64,000 nt of DNA. It comes from Sphingomonas cannabina (GTDB taxonomy: Bacteria; Pseudomonadota; Alphaproteobacteria; Sphingomonadales; Sphingomonadaceae). Location of the stretch: positions 682,001 to 746,000 of the forward strand of contig NZ_CP090059.1 in assembly GCF_021391395.1 (NCBI RefSeq). Direction: 5' to 3'. The position numbers and the translations under genes are program-made. The notes under the pieces were generated by a model. It saw nothing but the letters and a program-made list of their open reading frames with translations, did no database searches and had not been told where the DNA came from. Shown here piece by piece: positions 1-8,696 of this stretch (position 1 is its first letter; every line of letters starts with the position of its first letter).

Positions 1-1
1 G

Positions 2-109
2 GAGTTCGCGGGCTGGCAGCGCGCGATCGATCGTTCCGGGATGCCGGGCCTGCGCGTCACGCGCATTCAGCATTACCGCTCGCTCTACGAGCGCCAGCAG
101 AAGTTCTGA
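2..109 (+). CDS. C-terminal end of an unidentified protein (partial)
   Basis: An open frame enters from the left edge and ends at TGA 107-109, giving the last 35 residues, ending YRSLYERQQKF. The piece is basic and aromatic and has no motif that I recognise. It is too short to assign a family. The 5' part lies outside the window. Confidence 0.55.
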   Translation, partial: EFAGWQRAIDRSGMPGLRVTRIQHYRSLYERQQKF

Positions 110-279
110 GCGCTTACCCATTGCCGGGAATCGCATGTGGCCCGCCGTCCCTTTCGGGGGATGGCGGGCCGCTCTGTCATGTGCGACAGTCAAAACGCGA
201 GCGGAACTAATCCCACGCATCGCGAGTCATGCACAGCGAAGGTCGGTCGAACGGCCCGGCTCAATGGAGGGACTTGAAT

Positions 280-531
280 ATGGGCATCATCATCTGGCTC
301 GTTATTGGCGGCATCGTCGGCTGGCTCGCCAGCATCGTCATGCGCACCGATGCGCAGCAGGGCATCGTCCTGAACGTCGTCGTCGGCATCGTCGGCGCCT
401 TCATCGGCGGCCTGTTGTTCGGCGGCTCGATCAATCAGGCGGTCACGCTCTACACCTTCCTGGCATCGCTGGTCGGCGCGATCATCCTGCTCGCGATCGT
501 CAATCTGGTCCGCCGCGGCACCGTCCGCTGA
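280..531 (+). CDS. GlsB/YeaQ/YmgE family stress-response membrane protein
   Basis: This 83-residue, almost wholly hydrophobic protein has the glycine-rich pattern of the GlsB/YeaQ/YmgE (transglycosylase-associated) family: MGIIIWLVIGGIVGWLAS, a short polar loop with TDAQQG, then two more membrane segments (about residues 28-48 and 58-76). It should be an inner-membrane protein. In Gram-positives the family is linked to envelope stress; its biochemical role is unknown. I chose ATG 280 rather than the upstream ATG 229 because a GGAGGG Shine-Dalgarno sits at 266-271 and the family normally starts MGII. A strong terminator follows. A second family member lies at 1430-1693. Confidence 0.9.
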   Translation: MGIIIWLVIGGIVGWLASIVMRTDAQQGIVLNVVVGIVGAFIGGLLFGGSINQAVTLYTFLASLVGAIILLAIVNLVRRGTVR

Positions 532-560
532 CCGGATTGGCCGGAAAGGTTGGGAGAGGA

Positions 561-593
561 GGGGCCGTCCGGCGTCGTCGGACGGCCCCTTTT
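561..593 (+). terminator. Rho-independent terminator
   Basis: A perfect 11-bp stem (561-571 with 579-589, GGGGCCGTCCG and its complement) has a 7-nt loop and is followed by TTTT at 590-593. It ends the GlsB-type gene. The SIMPL gene converges from the right, its stop codon being at 598-600. Confidence 0.88.
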
Positions 594-597
594 CACG

Positions 598-1314
598 TCA
601 CTTGAGCAGGAAGCGCACCGTGACGCTGACCGTCACGTCCTGCTCGCCTGCGGCGATCTTGGTGTCGGCTTCCGGCGCTGCGGCCGCCATGCGCGCCATC
701 ATCATCGGCACGGGGGGAGGCGGCATGGCGCCGCCCTCGCTGATCGAGACGATCCGCTCGACCCTGAGGCCGGCCGCTTTGGCATAGAGCTCGGCCCGCG
801 CCCGCGCCTTGGCGACGGCGTCGGTGCGCGCCTCGTCCTCCGCCGCCTCGGGCTGGTCGATGGTGAGGTTGGGGCCGTCGATCTGGTTGGCGCCTTCCTT
901 CACCAGCGCATCGAGGATCGCGCCGCTCTTGCCGATGTCGCGGAAGCGGACCTGGACGGTGTTCGAGGCCTGGTAGCCGGTGATCACCGGCGCCTCGTTC
1001 TGCTGGTAGCGATACTGCGGCTGCAGCGCGATGTTCGCGGTCTGGACGTCGCGCTCGGCGACGCCGGCACGCTTCAGCGCCGCGAGCACGCGCGCCATGC
1101 GCTGGGCATTGTCGGCCAGCGCCGCGGCCGCGGTCGGCGACTGGCTCACCACGCCGGCGCGGATGATCGCGACATCGGGGACGCGGGTGGTCTTGCCGGT
1201 GGCGGTCAGGTCGAGCAGCGTGCCCTCGGGCAGCAGCACCGGGGCGGTCGCAACCTGCGCATGCGCCGCGACCGGCGCCGCGAGGGCGAGCGAAAGAACG
1301 GCGGGAAACCGCAT
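598..1314 (-). CDS. SIMPL (DUF541/YggE-like) periplasmic protein
   Basis: This 238-residue protein has a cleavable signal peptide (MRFPAVLSLALAAPVAAHAQ, cleavage near residue 20), so it is probably periplasmic. The remainder matches the SIMPL/DUF541 family: an early TATGKTTRVPDVAIIRAGVVSQ strand region, a central VQTANIALQPQY segment followed by ITGYQASN, and the C-terminal DVTVSVTVRFLL strand. Family members such as YggE have been linked to oxidative stress tolerance, but the molecular function is unknown. Length fits the family. The stop lies next to the terminator of the converging GlsB gene. It has no obvious operon partner. Confidence 0.88.
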   Translation of the reverse strand: MRFPAVLSLALAAPVAAHAQVATAPVLLPEGTLLDLTATGKTTRVPDVAIIRAGVVSQSPTAAAALADNAQRMARVLAALKRAGVAERDVQTANIALQPQYRYQQNEAPVITGYQASNTVQVRFRDIGKSGAILDALVKEGANQIDGPNLTIDQPEAAEDEARTDAVAKARARAELYAKAAGLRVERIVSISEGGAMPPPPVPMMMARMAAAAPEADTKIAAGEQDVTVSVTVRFLLK

Positions 1315-1429
1315 GAAATCCTCCTCAGCAGTATGACGTCGGCAGTAAGACGGAGGCCAGACTAGCTGGCCTCAGCCAACCGGTAATGAACGGCGCCTAC
1401 AGCTTGCGGAAATGCGCCTGAGGATAGAT

Positions 1430-1693
1430 TCAGGGCGTGCGGCGCCTCGTCACCACTCGATAGAGCGCCAGCAGCACGATCGCCCCGACGGTTGCCGCCG
1501 CATAGTTCGCGAATCCTCCCTGGATTGAGATGCCCGCTGCCTGTGCGGCGAAGCCGGCGAGCAGCGCGCCGACGATGCCGATCAGGATGGTCACGATGAT
1601 GCCGCCGGGATCCTTCCCCGGCATGATCCACTTACCCAGAATTCCCGCCACAAGACCGATCAACAACCAGCCGATGATACCGCGTTCGGGCAT
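1430..1693 (-). CDS. GlsB/YeaQ/YmgE family membrane protein (second copy)
   Basis: An 87-residue hydrophobic protein starting MPERGIIGWLLIGLVAGILGKW, with three likely membrane segments and a basic tail (VVTRRRTP). The PGKDPGG loop between the first two segments is typical of the YeaQ/YmgE group. ATG 1693 is preferred to the upstream start at 1765 because a GGAGA ribosome site lies just before it and the family begins at this point. It is only distantly similar to the copy at 280-531, so the two are not a recent duplication. It stands alone, and the 335 bases upstream hold no other gene. Confidence 0.88.
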   Translation of the reverse strand: MPERGIIGWLLIGLVAGILGKWIMPGKDPGGIIVTILIGIVGALLAGFAAQAAGISIQGGFANYAAATVGAIVLLALYRVVTRRRTP

Positions 1694-1952
1694 TTTCTGT
1701 CTCCCATGTGGTGCGCGTCGACTGCGCGCGGAGCGGAGCGTCGCTCCTGAGGCGCGGCAACGCAACCATTTCTTGAACGAAACGCTTCGGAACTAGTCTT
1801 TACGAGCGGTATGATCGTGCGGGTCTTCCGCGGCAGACCGACGCGGCGTTGCTCCAGAGTCGCAGCGGCCTAGCCATTTCTTATACACGACCTCTGCCGC
1901 GATTGCCTTTCGGCACCGGAATCGTCATGAAGCCGCGCTCTCAAATGACCCG

Positions 1953-1980
1953 CTTGAGGTCGGTGACTTATTCATATAAT
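1953..1980 (+). promoter_or_regulatory. Candidate sigma-70 type promoter for the first RND efflux operon
   Basis: A perfect TATAAT lies at 1975-1980, with CTTGAG (1953-1958) 16 bp upstream. Transcription would begin about 40 bases before the adaptor start. Apart from this, the 1694-2028 gap shows no gene. The -35 is weak, so confidence rests mainly on the -10. Confidence 0.5.
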
Positions 1981-2028
1981 ACAGCACCGCATGAACGCCT
2001 GAGGGGGGCGTGACGGAAAGTGGCGCAT

Positions 2029-3234
2029 ATGAACTACGAGACGAAGATGGTGGGCGGCGAAGCGGGCGGCTATGCGGCCTTGCCCGGCGAGGTCGCGCCG
2101 CCGCGGCGGCGGCGCTGGCTGATCATCGCCGCGATCGTCGCGATCGTCGTCGTGCTCGCCGCGGCCGCGATGTTCATGCGCGGCGGCGCTGCCGAAACGT
2201 CCAAGGGTAAGGCCGGCGCTGCCAACAGCCAGATCCCGACCGTCACGGTCGCAGTCCCGGGCCGCTCGTCGATCCGCAACGTCATCGCCGGCACCGGCAG
2301 CCTCGCCGCCAAGCGCGACATGCCGGTCGGTGTCGCCGGCGAGGGCGGCATCGTGACGCGCGTGTTGGTCGAGCCCGGCCAATGGGTCAACGCCGGCCAG
2401 GTGCTGGCGACGGTCGACCGTTCGGTGCAGGTGCAGACCGCCGATTCGCTCGCCGCGCAGATCCGCGTCGCCCGCGCCGATGCCGAGCTCGCCCAGTCCA
2501 ACTATGATCGCGCCAAGCAGCTCGTCAGCAACGGCTTCGTATCCAAGGCCGATCTCGACCAGAAGGCGGCGACCCGCGACGGCGCGGTCGCGCGCGTCCG
2601 GGCGGCCGAGGCCAGCTACAAGGAAGCGCTGGCGCGCAACCACCGGCTCGACATCCGCGCGCCCACCGCGGGCCTGATCCTCACCCGTCAGGTCGAGCCG
2701 GGCCAGATCGTCAGCTCCGGCAGCGGCACGCTGTTCCGCATGGCGATGGACGGCAAGATGGAGATGCGCGCCCAGCTGAGCGAGGCCGACATCCAGCGGC
2801 TCCACGTCGGCATCCCGGCCGAGGTGCGCCCGGTCGGCACCGACAAGGTGTTCCGCGGCACCATCTGGCAGATCTCGCCGGTGATCGACCCGCAGACGCG
2901 CCAGGGCATCGCCCGCATCGAGCTCGCCTATGATCCGGCGCTGCGTCCGGGCGGCTTCGCCTCGGTCCAGGTCGTCTCCGGTGCGGCGGTGGCGCCGCTG
3001 CTGCCGCAGTCCGCGGTTCAGAGCGACGTCACCGGCAATTTCGTCTATATCATCGACGACAAGAATCAGGCGGTACGGCGCAACGTGACCACCGGCGAGG
3101 TCTCGGACGAGGGCATTGCCATCACCAGCGGGCTTTCGGGCACCGAGCGGGTGGTGCTGACCGCCGGCGCGTTCCTCAATCCGGGGCAGAAGGTCATTCC
3201 GGTCCTCAAGAAGGCGGAGCAGGCGAAACCATGA
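2029..3234 (+). CDS. RND efflux periplasmic adaptor (membrane fusion protein)
   Basis: About 401 residues. A basic stretch (PPRRRRW) is followed by one membrane anchor (IIAAIVAIVVVLAAAAMFM), then the HlyD/AcrA plan: lipoyl half-motif with VEPGQWVNAGQVLATVD, an alpha-hairpin rich in Ala/Gln (LAAQIRVARADAELAQSNYDRA), the second lipoyl half (IRAPTAGLILTRQVEPGQIV), and a beta-barrel/membrane-proximal part ending NPGQKVIPVL. It should bridge the inner-membrane pump to an outer-membrane channel. The stop overlaps the permease start (ATGA, 3231-3234), so the two are co-translated. GTG 2020 is an alternative start with a G-rich ribosome site upstream. No outer-membrane factor gene is adjacent. Confidence 0.92.
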   Translation: MNYETKMVGGEAGGYAALPGEVAPPRRRRWLIIAAIVAIVVVLAAAAMFMRGGAAETSKGKAGAANSQIPTVTVAVPGRSSIRNVIAGTGSLAAKRDMPVGVAGEGGIVTRVLVEPGQWVNAGQVLATVDRSVQVQTADSLAAQIRVARADAELAQSNYDRAKQLVSNGFVSKADLDQKAATRDGAVARVRAAEASYKEALARNHRLDIRAPTAGLILTRQVEPGQIVSSGSGTLFRMAMDGKMEMRAQLSEADIQRLHVGIPAEVRPVGTDKVFRGTIWQISPVIDPQTRQGIARIELAYDPALRPGGFASVQVVSGAAVAPLLPQSAVQSDVTGNFVYIIDDKNQAVRRNVTTGEVSDEGIAITSGLSGTERVVLTAGAFLNPGQKVIPVLKKAEQAKP

Positions 3235-6200
3235 GCTTCCGGAACATCTCGGCCTGGTCGATCCGGAACCCTGTTCCGCCGATCGTCCTCTTCCTGTTCC
3301 TCACCATCGCCGGGCTGGTCAGCTTCTGGCGGATGGACGTCAACAACGATCCGGACATCGATTTCCCGATCGTGTGGATCTCGATCTCGCAGCCGGGTGC
3401 GGCGCCGAGCGAGCTCGAGACGCAGATCACGCAGCAGGTCGAATCGGCGGTGCGCAGCCTTCAGGGCATCGACGAGATCAACTCGACGGTGACCGAGGGC
3501 CAGTCGCAGACGATCGTCCAGCTCGACATCGGCATGCCGGTCGACCGCGCGGTCGAGGACGTGCGCAGCGCCATCCAGCAGATCCGCGGCAACCTGCCCG
3601 ACGGCATCCTGGAGCCGCAGATCGGCCGCGTCGACACGTCGAGCGACAATGACGTCGCCAGCTTCACCGCGCTCGCGCCCGACATGACGGTCGAGCAATT
3701 GAGCTGGTACATCGACAACACGGTGCGCAAGGAGCTGCTGTCGATCTCCGGCATGTCGGCGGTGAACCGCAACGGCGGCGTCGACCGCGAGATCCGGGTG
3801 ATTCTCCACCCCGACAAGCTCCAGTCCTATGGCCTCACCGCCAGCCAGGTGAACCAGCAGCTTCGCCAGGTGAATCTCGACGCGGCGGGCGGCAAGGCGG
3901 AGATTTCCGGCTTCGAGCAGGCGGTGCGCGTGCTCGGCAACGCCAAGGATGCCTATACGCTCGGCCAGACCCAGATCGCGGTGGGCGGCGGGCGCACGAT
4001 CCGCCTGTCCGACATCGCCGACGTCAAGGACCTCTACGCCGAGCAGAAGAGCTTTGCGCGCTTCAACGGCAACCAGGTGATCTCGTTCGACATCCAGCGC
4101 GCCAAGGGCGCGTCGGACGTCACCGTGTTCCACGCCGCCGAGAAGAAGCTGAAGGAGCTCGAGAAGACCAATCCCAAGGTCCATTTCGAGCTCCTGTTCA
4201 ACCAGAGCAAATACGCCGAGGAGCAGTTCCACACCGCCATGGAGGCGATGGTGGAGGGCGCGGTGCTGGCGGTGCTGGTGGTGCTGCTGTTCCTGCGCGA
4301 CTGGCGCGCGACGATCATCTCGGCGCTGGCGATCCCGCTGTCGGCGATCCCGAGCTTCTGGTTCATGGACCTGATGGGCTTCACGCTCAACCAGATGACC
4401 TTGCTCGCGCTCAGCCTGGTCGCGGGCGTGCTGGTCGACGACGCGATCGTCGAGATCGAGAACATCGTGCGCCACATGCGCATGGGCAAGTCGGCCTATC
4501 AGGCCTCGATCGACGCCGCCGACGAGATCGGCATCGCCGTGCTCGCCACCACCATGTCGATCGTCGCGGTGTTCCTGCCGGTCGGCCTGATGCCGGGCAT
4601 CTCGGGCCAGTTCTTCAAGAATTTCGGCCTCACCGTCGTCGCGTCGGTGCTGATGAGCCTGGCGGTCGCGCGCATGGTGACGCCGATGGTCGCGGCCTAT
4701 TTCCTCAAGGCGCACGGCCATGCCGAGCACGCCGGCGGACCGGTGATGGGCGGCTACCTCAAGCTGCTCAGCTGGACGCTGCGCCACCGCTGGTCGGCGG
4801 TGGTCGCGGGCATGATCGCGCTCGGGCTCACCATCTGGCTCGCCTTCTCGGGCGTGATCCCGATGACCTTCCAGCCCGAGCAGGACCAGGACGACGTCAC
4901 CGCGACGATCGAGATGGTGCCGGGCACCTCGCTCGAGCAGACCCAGGCGGTGGTGACGCGCGTCGCCAACCTGCTGCGCCGCGAGCCGGCCGTGGAGAGC
5001 GTCTATGAGCGCGCCTTCGTCGGCAACGGCCGCGTGATCGCGATGCTCAAGAAGAAGCGCGACGAGAAGAGCACGCAGTTCGAGCGCCGGCTGGCGCCCG
5101 AGCTGCTCAAGATCCCCGATGCGCGCGTCGGCTTCCGCTCGCAGTTCGGCTGGGGATCGAGCGGTCGCGACCTCACCATCACGCTCGGCGGCGAGGATCC
5201 CAAGCTCTTGACCCAGACCGCGCTCACGCTGGTCAACCAGATGTCGGGCATGAAGCAGGTGGTGGCGCCGCGCATCGCCGGCGACCTCAACCGGCCGGAG
5301 ATCGTGATCCGCCCGCGGCTCGACCTGGCGGCCGATCTCGGCGTGACCACGGCGGCGCTCAGCAACGCGATCCGCATCGCGACGCTCGGCGACATCGACC
5401 AGAACAGCGCGAAGTTCTCGCTGTCGGATCGCCAGATCCCGATCCGCGTGGCGTTGCAGGAAAGCGCGCGGGCGCGGCTGTCGACGATCAAGAACCTGCC
5501 GGTGGCGACCGAGAACGGCGGTTCGGTGCCGCTCGGCGTCGTCGCCGACATCGGCTTCGGCGCCGGCCCGACCAAGATCGAGCGTCTCAACCTGCAGCGC
5601 CGCCTGATCGTGGGCGCCGACCTCGCCCAGAACCCGGCGACCGGCAAGCCCTATGTCTCGGGCGACGTGATGAAGCAGATCCACGCGCTGCCGATCATGA
5701 AGAACCTGCCGGTGGGTGTCGGCGAGCTCACCGTCGGCCAGGCCAAGTGGCAGGCGGAGATGATCACCAACTTCCTGATCGCGCTGGCGTCGGGCGTGTT
5801 CCTGGTGTTCGCGGTGTTGGTGCTGCTCTACCGCAGCTTCATGTCGCCGCTGGTCAACATGGGCTCGCTGTTGCTGGCGCCGTTGGGCGGCCTGATCGCG
5901 CTGGCGATCGTCGGGGAGCCCTTGTCGATGCCGGTGCTGATCGGCGTGCTGATGCTGTTCGGCATCGTCGCCAAGAACTCGATCCTGCTGATCGACTTCG
6001 CGCTGGAGGAGATGAACAAGGGCGTCGACATGTTCACCGCGCTGGTCGACGCCGGGCACAAGCGCGCCCAGCCGATCGTGATGACCACGGTGGCAATGGT
6101 CGCCGGCATGGTGCCGACCGCGCTGTCGCTGTCCGGCGACTCGTCGTGGCGCGCGCCGATGGGCACGACGGTGATCGGCGGCCTGATCCTCTCGACCGTG

Positions 6201-6389
6201 CTGACGCTGGTGATCGTGCCGGCGAGCTTCAGCCTGGCAGTGGGGATCGAGCGCTGGATCGGGCCGAAGCTCGGCCGCCGCCTGCTCACCTATCGTCCGG
6301 GCGACGACGGCAAGCCGGTGATCGAGCATCAGCCGGGCGGACGCATCGGGCACAAGCCCGGCGACGGCGAGATTCAGCCGGCGGAATGA
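3231..6389 (+). CDS. RND efflux pump permease (AcrB/HAE type)
   Basis: This 1,052-residue protein has the family length and plan: first membrane segment ([17 protein letters not shown]), large periplasmic loop, a cluster of segments including [11 protein letters not shown] around residue 402 (the paired aspartates of the proton relay in TM4), a second periplasmic loop, and a final cluster with [13 protein letters not shown] near residue 914. It uses the proton gradient to extrude drugs or other small molecules as a trimer. It overlaps the adaptor by 4 bp. The substrate cannot be read from the sequence. The 3' end runs directly into a large palindromic element. Confidence 0.95.
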   Translation: MSFRNISAWSIRNPVPPIVLFLFLTIAGLVSFWRMDVNNDPDIDFPIVWISISQPGAAPSELETQITQQVESAVRSLQGIDEINSTVTEGQSQTIVQLDIGMPVDRAVEDVRSAIQQIRGNLPDGILEPQIGRVDTSSDNDVASFTALAPDMTVEQLSWYIDNTVRKELLSISGMSAVNRNGGVDREIRVILHPDKLQSYGLTASQVNQQLRQVNLDAAGGKAEISGFEQAVRVLGNAKDAYTLGQTQIAVGGGRTIRLSDIADVKDLYAEQKSFARFNGNQVISFDIQRAKGASDVTVFHAAEKKLKELEKTNPKVHFELLFNQSKYAEEQFHTAMEAMVEGAVLAVLVVLLFLRDWRATIISALAIPLSAIPSFWFMDLMGFTLNQMTLLALSLVAGVLVDDAIVEIENIVRHMRMGKSAYQASIDAADEIGIAVLATTMSIVAVFLPVGLMPGISGQFFKNFGLTVVASVLMSLAVARMVTPMVAAYFLKAHGHAEHAGGPVMGGYLKLLSWTLRHRWSAVVAGMIALGLTIWLAFSGVIPMTFQPEQDQDDVTATIEMVPGTSLEQTQAVVTRVANLLRREPAVESVYERAFVGNGRVIAMLKKKRDEKSTQFERRLAPELLKIPDARVGFRSQFGWGSSGRDLTITLGGEDPKLLTQTALTLVNQMSGMKQVVAPRIAGDLNRPEIVIRPRLDLAADLGVTTAALSNAIRIATLGDIDQNSAKFSLSDRQIPIRVALQESARARLSTIKNLPVATENGGSVPLGVVADIGFGAGPTKIERLNLQRRLIVGADLAQNPATGKPYVSGDVMKQIHALPIMKNLPVGVGELTVGQAKWQAEMITNFLIALASGVFLVFAVLVLLYRSFMSPLVNMGSLLLAPLGGLIALAIVGEPLSMPVLIGVLMLFGIVAKNSILLIDFALEEMNKGVDMFTALVDAGHKRAQPIVMTTVAMVAGMVPTALSLSGDSSWRAPMGTTVIGGLILSTVLTLVIVPASFSLAVGIERWIGPKLGRRLLTYRPGDDGKPVIEHQPGGRIGHKPGDGEIQPAE

Positions 6390-6390
6390 G

Positions 6391-6522
6391 AGTCTGTTTG
6401 TAAAGGCGGCACCGGCCCGCTCCCCCACCCGGCCACCCAACGGCAGTATCTTATGGGTGGCCGGGTGGGGGAGCGGGCCGGTGCCGCCGAAATGCGCCGT
6501 CAGGCGCATTTCCAAACAGACT
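6391..6522. repeat. Composite palindromic element (nested inverted repeats)
   Basis: An outer 10-bp inverted repeat (AGTCTGTTTG at 6391-6400, complement at 6513-6522) encloses a perfect 35-bp inverted repeat (6405-6439 with 6454-6488, 14-nt loop) and a smaller hairpin (AAATGCGCC at 6490-6498 with 6503-6511). Folded, it makes a stem carrying two arms. It begins 2 bp after the permease stop and could end transcription, but it is much larger than a normal terminator and has terminal inverted repeats like a non-coding mobile (REP or MITE-like) element. Confidence 0.75.
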
Positions 6523-6536
6523 ATAAGAGATGCTTG

Positions 6537-6562
6537 AACAATCCCCGGTTTCGGGGATTGTT
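6537..6562 (+). terminator. Second hairpin downstream of the palindromic element
   Basis: A perfect 11-bp stem (AACAATCCCCG 6537-6547 with 6552-6562) with a GTTT loop. It may end transcription from the efflux operon or act in the leader of the DUF445 gene. It overlaps the first in-frame ATG (6530) of that gene, which argues for the downstream start at 6569. Confidence 0.5.
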
Positions 6563-6568
6563 TCGGGC

Positions 6569-7840
6569 ATGACGCTCGCGCCGCGCGCTCTCAACCTCAA
6601 CGGAAGCGCGGCGCCGCCTGCGCTGAGGCGGATGCGGCTGGTCGCGACCGGGCTGTTGGTGGCGATGGCCGGCGTCTATCTCGCCGCGCGCTATTTCCAG
6701 CCGGTGCATCCGGCGATGGGTTTCGTCCGCGCCTTTGCCGAGGCGGCGATGGTCGGCGGCCTCGCCGACTGGTTCGCGGTGACGGCGCTGTTCCGCCATC
6801 CGCTCGGGCTGCCGATTCCGCACACGGCGATCATTCCCAGGAACAAGGATCGCATCGCCGGCGCGCTCGCCGCGTTCCTGCGCGACAATTTCCTGATCCC
6901 GCGCGTGGTGGCGCGGCGGATGCAGCGGGTCGACCTCGCCGGTGCGGCGGGGCGCTGGCTGGCCAATCCTTCGCCATCGGGAGAGGGCAAACTGCGGCGC
7001 GGTGCGAGCCGGCTCGCCGCCGACGTGCTCGAATCGCTCGACCAGGAGCGATTGGGCGGCATGGTACGCGGCGCGCTGGCGGGGCGGCTGCGCGCGCTCG
7101 ACGTGGCGCCGCTGCTGGGACAGGCGCTTGCCGCGGCGATCGCCGACAACCGCCATGTGCCGCTGCTCGACGGCATCATCCGCTGGGCAGGGCGCGTGGT
7201 CGAGGCGAACGAGCCGATCGTCCGCGACATGGTGCGCCAGCGCGCCGGCGCGGTGCTGCGCTGGACCGGGCTCGACGCGACGCTGGCCAACGCGATCCTG
7301 GACGGCCTCACCAAGCTGGTCACCGAGATGGCCGAGAACCCGGACCATCCCCTGCGTGAAAAGGCGGAGGAGGGGCTGGCGAAGCTCGCCGACGATCTCC
7401 AGCACGATCCGGCGATGCAGGAGCGGGTGGCGGCGTTCAAGGACGAGCTGCTCGACAATCCCGCGCTCGCCGATTGGTGGCAGGGCGTGTGGGAGCAGCT
7501 GCGCGCGGCGATGCTCAAGGCCGCGCGCGATCCCGATGCGGTGATCGCCGGCCGCTTCGGCGAGGCGCTGCGCCAGCTCGGCACCACGCTGCAGCAGGAC
7601 GCGAAGCTCGCCGCGACGATCAACCGCTTCGCCCGCCGCGCTGCGGTCGGCACGGCGGCCGACTATGGCGACGCAATCGTGCGGCTGGTGTCGGACACGA
7701 TCCGCGGCTGGGACGCGCGTACCATCACCGGGCGGCTCGAGAATGCCGTCGGCCGCGACCTCCAGTATATCCGCATCAACGGCACGCTCGTCGGTGGTCT
7801 GGTGGGTGTGCTGATCCACACGGTGGATGTGGCGCTGTGA
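6569..7840 (+). CDS. DUF445 domain membrane protein
   Basis: About 423 residues. An N-terminal membrane helix (LVATGLLVAMAGVYLAARYF) is followed by the DUF445 signature region (VGGLADWFAVTALFRHPLGLPIPHTAIIPRNKDRIA), a long helical region of amphipathic repeats, and a C-terminal membrane segment (LVGGLVGVLIHTV). This matches the YjiN/DUF445 family of inner-membrane proteins, whose function is unknown. ATG 6569 is chosen over ATG 6530 because the 13 extra codons lie in a perfect hairpin and the family starts close to the membrane helix. It stands alone between two repeat elements. Confidence 0.88.
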   Translation: MTLAPRALNLNGSAAPPALRRMRLVATGLLVAMAGVYLAARYFQPVHPAMGFVRAFAEAAMVGGLADWFAVTALFRHPLGLPIPHTAIIPRNKDRIAGALAAFLRDNFLIPRVVARRMQRVDLAGAAGRWLANPSPSGEGKLRRGASRLAADVLESLDQERLGGMVRGALAGRLRALDVAPLLGQALAAAIADNRHVPLLDGIIRWAGRVVEANEPIVRDMVRQRAGAVLRWTGLDATLANAILDGLTKLVTEMAENPDHPLREKAEEGLAKLADDLQHDPAMQERVAAFKDELLDNPALADWWQGVWEQLRAAMLKAARDPDAVIAGRFGEALRQLGTTLQQDAKLAATINRFARRAAVGTAADYGDAIVRLVSDTIRGWDARTITGRLENAVGRDLQYIRINGTLVGGLVGVLIHTVDVAL

Positions 7841-7861
7841 TCTACGCACTCTCCCGCCATG

Positions 7862-7938
7862 CCGGACTTGTTCCGGCATCCACGGTGCAACAATGCACGG
7901 CACTATGCAGGGATGGGTGGACCCCGGAACAAGTCCGG
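7862..7938. repeat. Paired palindromic repeat (REP-like)
   Basis: CCGGACTTGTTCCGG at 7862-7876 is repeated in inverse orientation at 7924-7938, and each arm is itself partly palindromic. The pair sits between two converging genes (stop of DUF445 at 7840, stop of the HAD gene at 7960), where it could form a bidirectional terminator. Confidence 0.75.
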
Positions 7939-7959
7939 GGTGACGGATGGGGCGAGGGG

Positions 7960-8634
7960 CTAGCGCCAATCCAGAATCGGCCAGCCCCGCTGCGTCGCCA
8001 ACGTGCGGAGCGGACCGTGCGCATTCACCGCGAATGGCTCGTCGGCCCATTCCAATGCCGGCGCATCGGAGACATGGTCGCTGTAGAAGCGGATATGGGC
8101 GTCGTCCCGCGCGATCCCCTGCGCCGTCAGCCACGCCTCGATCATCCGGAGCTTGGCGGGGCCGTAGCAATTCTCGCCGGCGATGCGCGGCAGGATCGCG
8201 TCGTCAGGGCCGCGCTCGCTGCCGGTCGCGATCACGTCGTCGAAGCCCAGCCGCTTGGCGATCGCGCCGACGTAGAAGGCATAGGATGCGGTCGCCATCA
8301 CCAGCCGGTAGCCGGCACCGCGATCCTCCGCGATCCGGCGTCGCGCGCCATCGAGCACGCCGCGCGCGAGCAACTGGTCGGCGAAACCCTCCGCCAGCGC
8401 CTCCGCCTGCGCCGTGGCCAGCGACCGGCCCAGCATCCAGCGCTGCGTCGCCTGCTTGAGGCCGGCGCGGTCGATCAGCCGCGCGCCATAGGCGAGCGTC
8501 GCCAGCCCCGCCGCCGGCCACATCACCGTCCGCCACCGCCCACTGCGCGCCACCGCGAAGCGCAGGAAACGCGTCCAGGTGGGATCGCGCGTGATCGTCT
8601 TGTCCATGTCGTAGATGGCGATGCGATGCGGCAT
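7960..8634 (-). CDS. HAD-IB family phosphatase
   Basis: A 224-residue protein whose N-terminus, MPHRIAIYDMDKTITRDPTW, holds the HAD nucleophile motif DxDxT (D9, D11). Later motifs also fit subfamily IB (phosphoserine-phosphatase/SerB-like): VMATASYAFYVGAIAKRLGFDDVIAT (motif II serine/threonine region), and the acidic FYSDHVSDAPALEWADEPFAVN of motif IV. It probably dephosphorylates a small phosphorylated metabolite or lipid head group in the cytoplasm; the substrate is not evident. The start was placed at ATG 8634 because residues before it are low-complexity and basic. The gene is divergent from mlaE, and the 62 bases between them must hold both promoters. Confidence 0.85.
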   Translation of the reverse strand: MPHRIAIYDMDKTITRDPTWTRFLRFAVARSGRWRTVMWPAAGLATLAYGARLIDRAGLKQATQRWMLGRSLATAQAEALAEGFADQLLARGVLDGARRRIAEDRGAGYRLVMATASYAFYVGAIAKRLGFDDVIATGSERGPDDAILPRIAGENCYGPAKLRMIEAWLTAQGIARDDAHIRFYSDHVSDAPALEWADEPFAVNAHGPLRTLATQRGWPILDWR

Positions 8635-8696
8635 GAGGGCGCGCTTCGCACCCTTCTCCTTGCGGCGCCAGCCGAATGTAGTGCAAGGACGGCGCG

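Noticed and set aside
203..228. GGAAC before the first GlsB gene as an EcfG-type stress promoter
   Set aside because: The -35-like GGAAC is there, but no CGTT-type -10 lies at the required distance.
3066..6515. A 1,149-codon open frame on the minus strand opposite the RND permease
   Set aside because: It is antisense to an unmistakable RND gene, is composed mostly of Arg, His, Asp and Ala (the mark of a GC-rich shadow frame), and has no domain or ribosome site.
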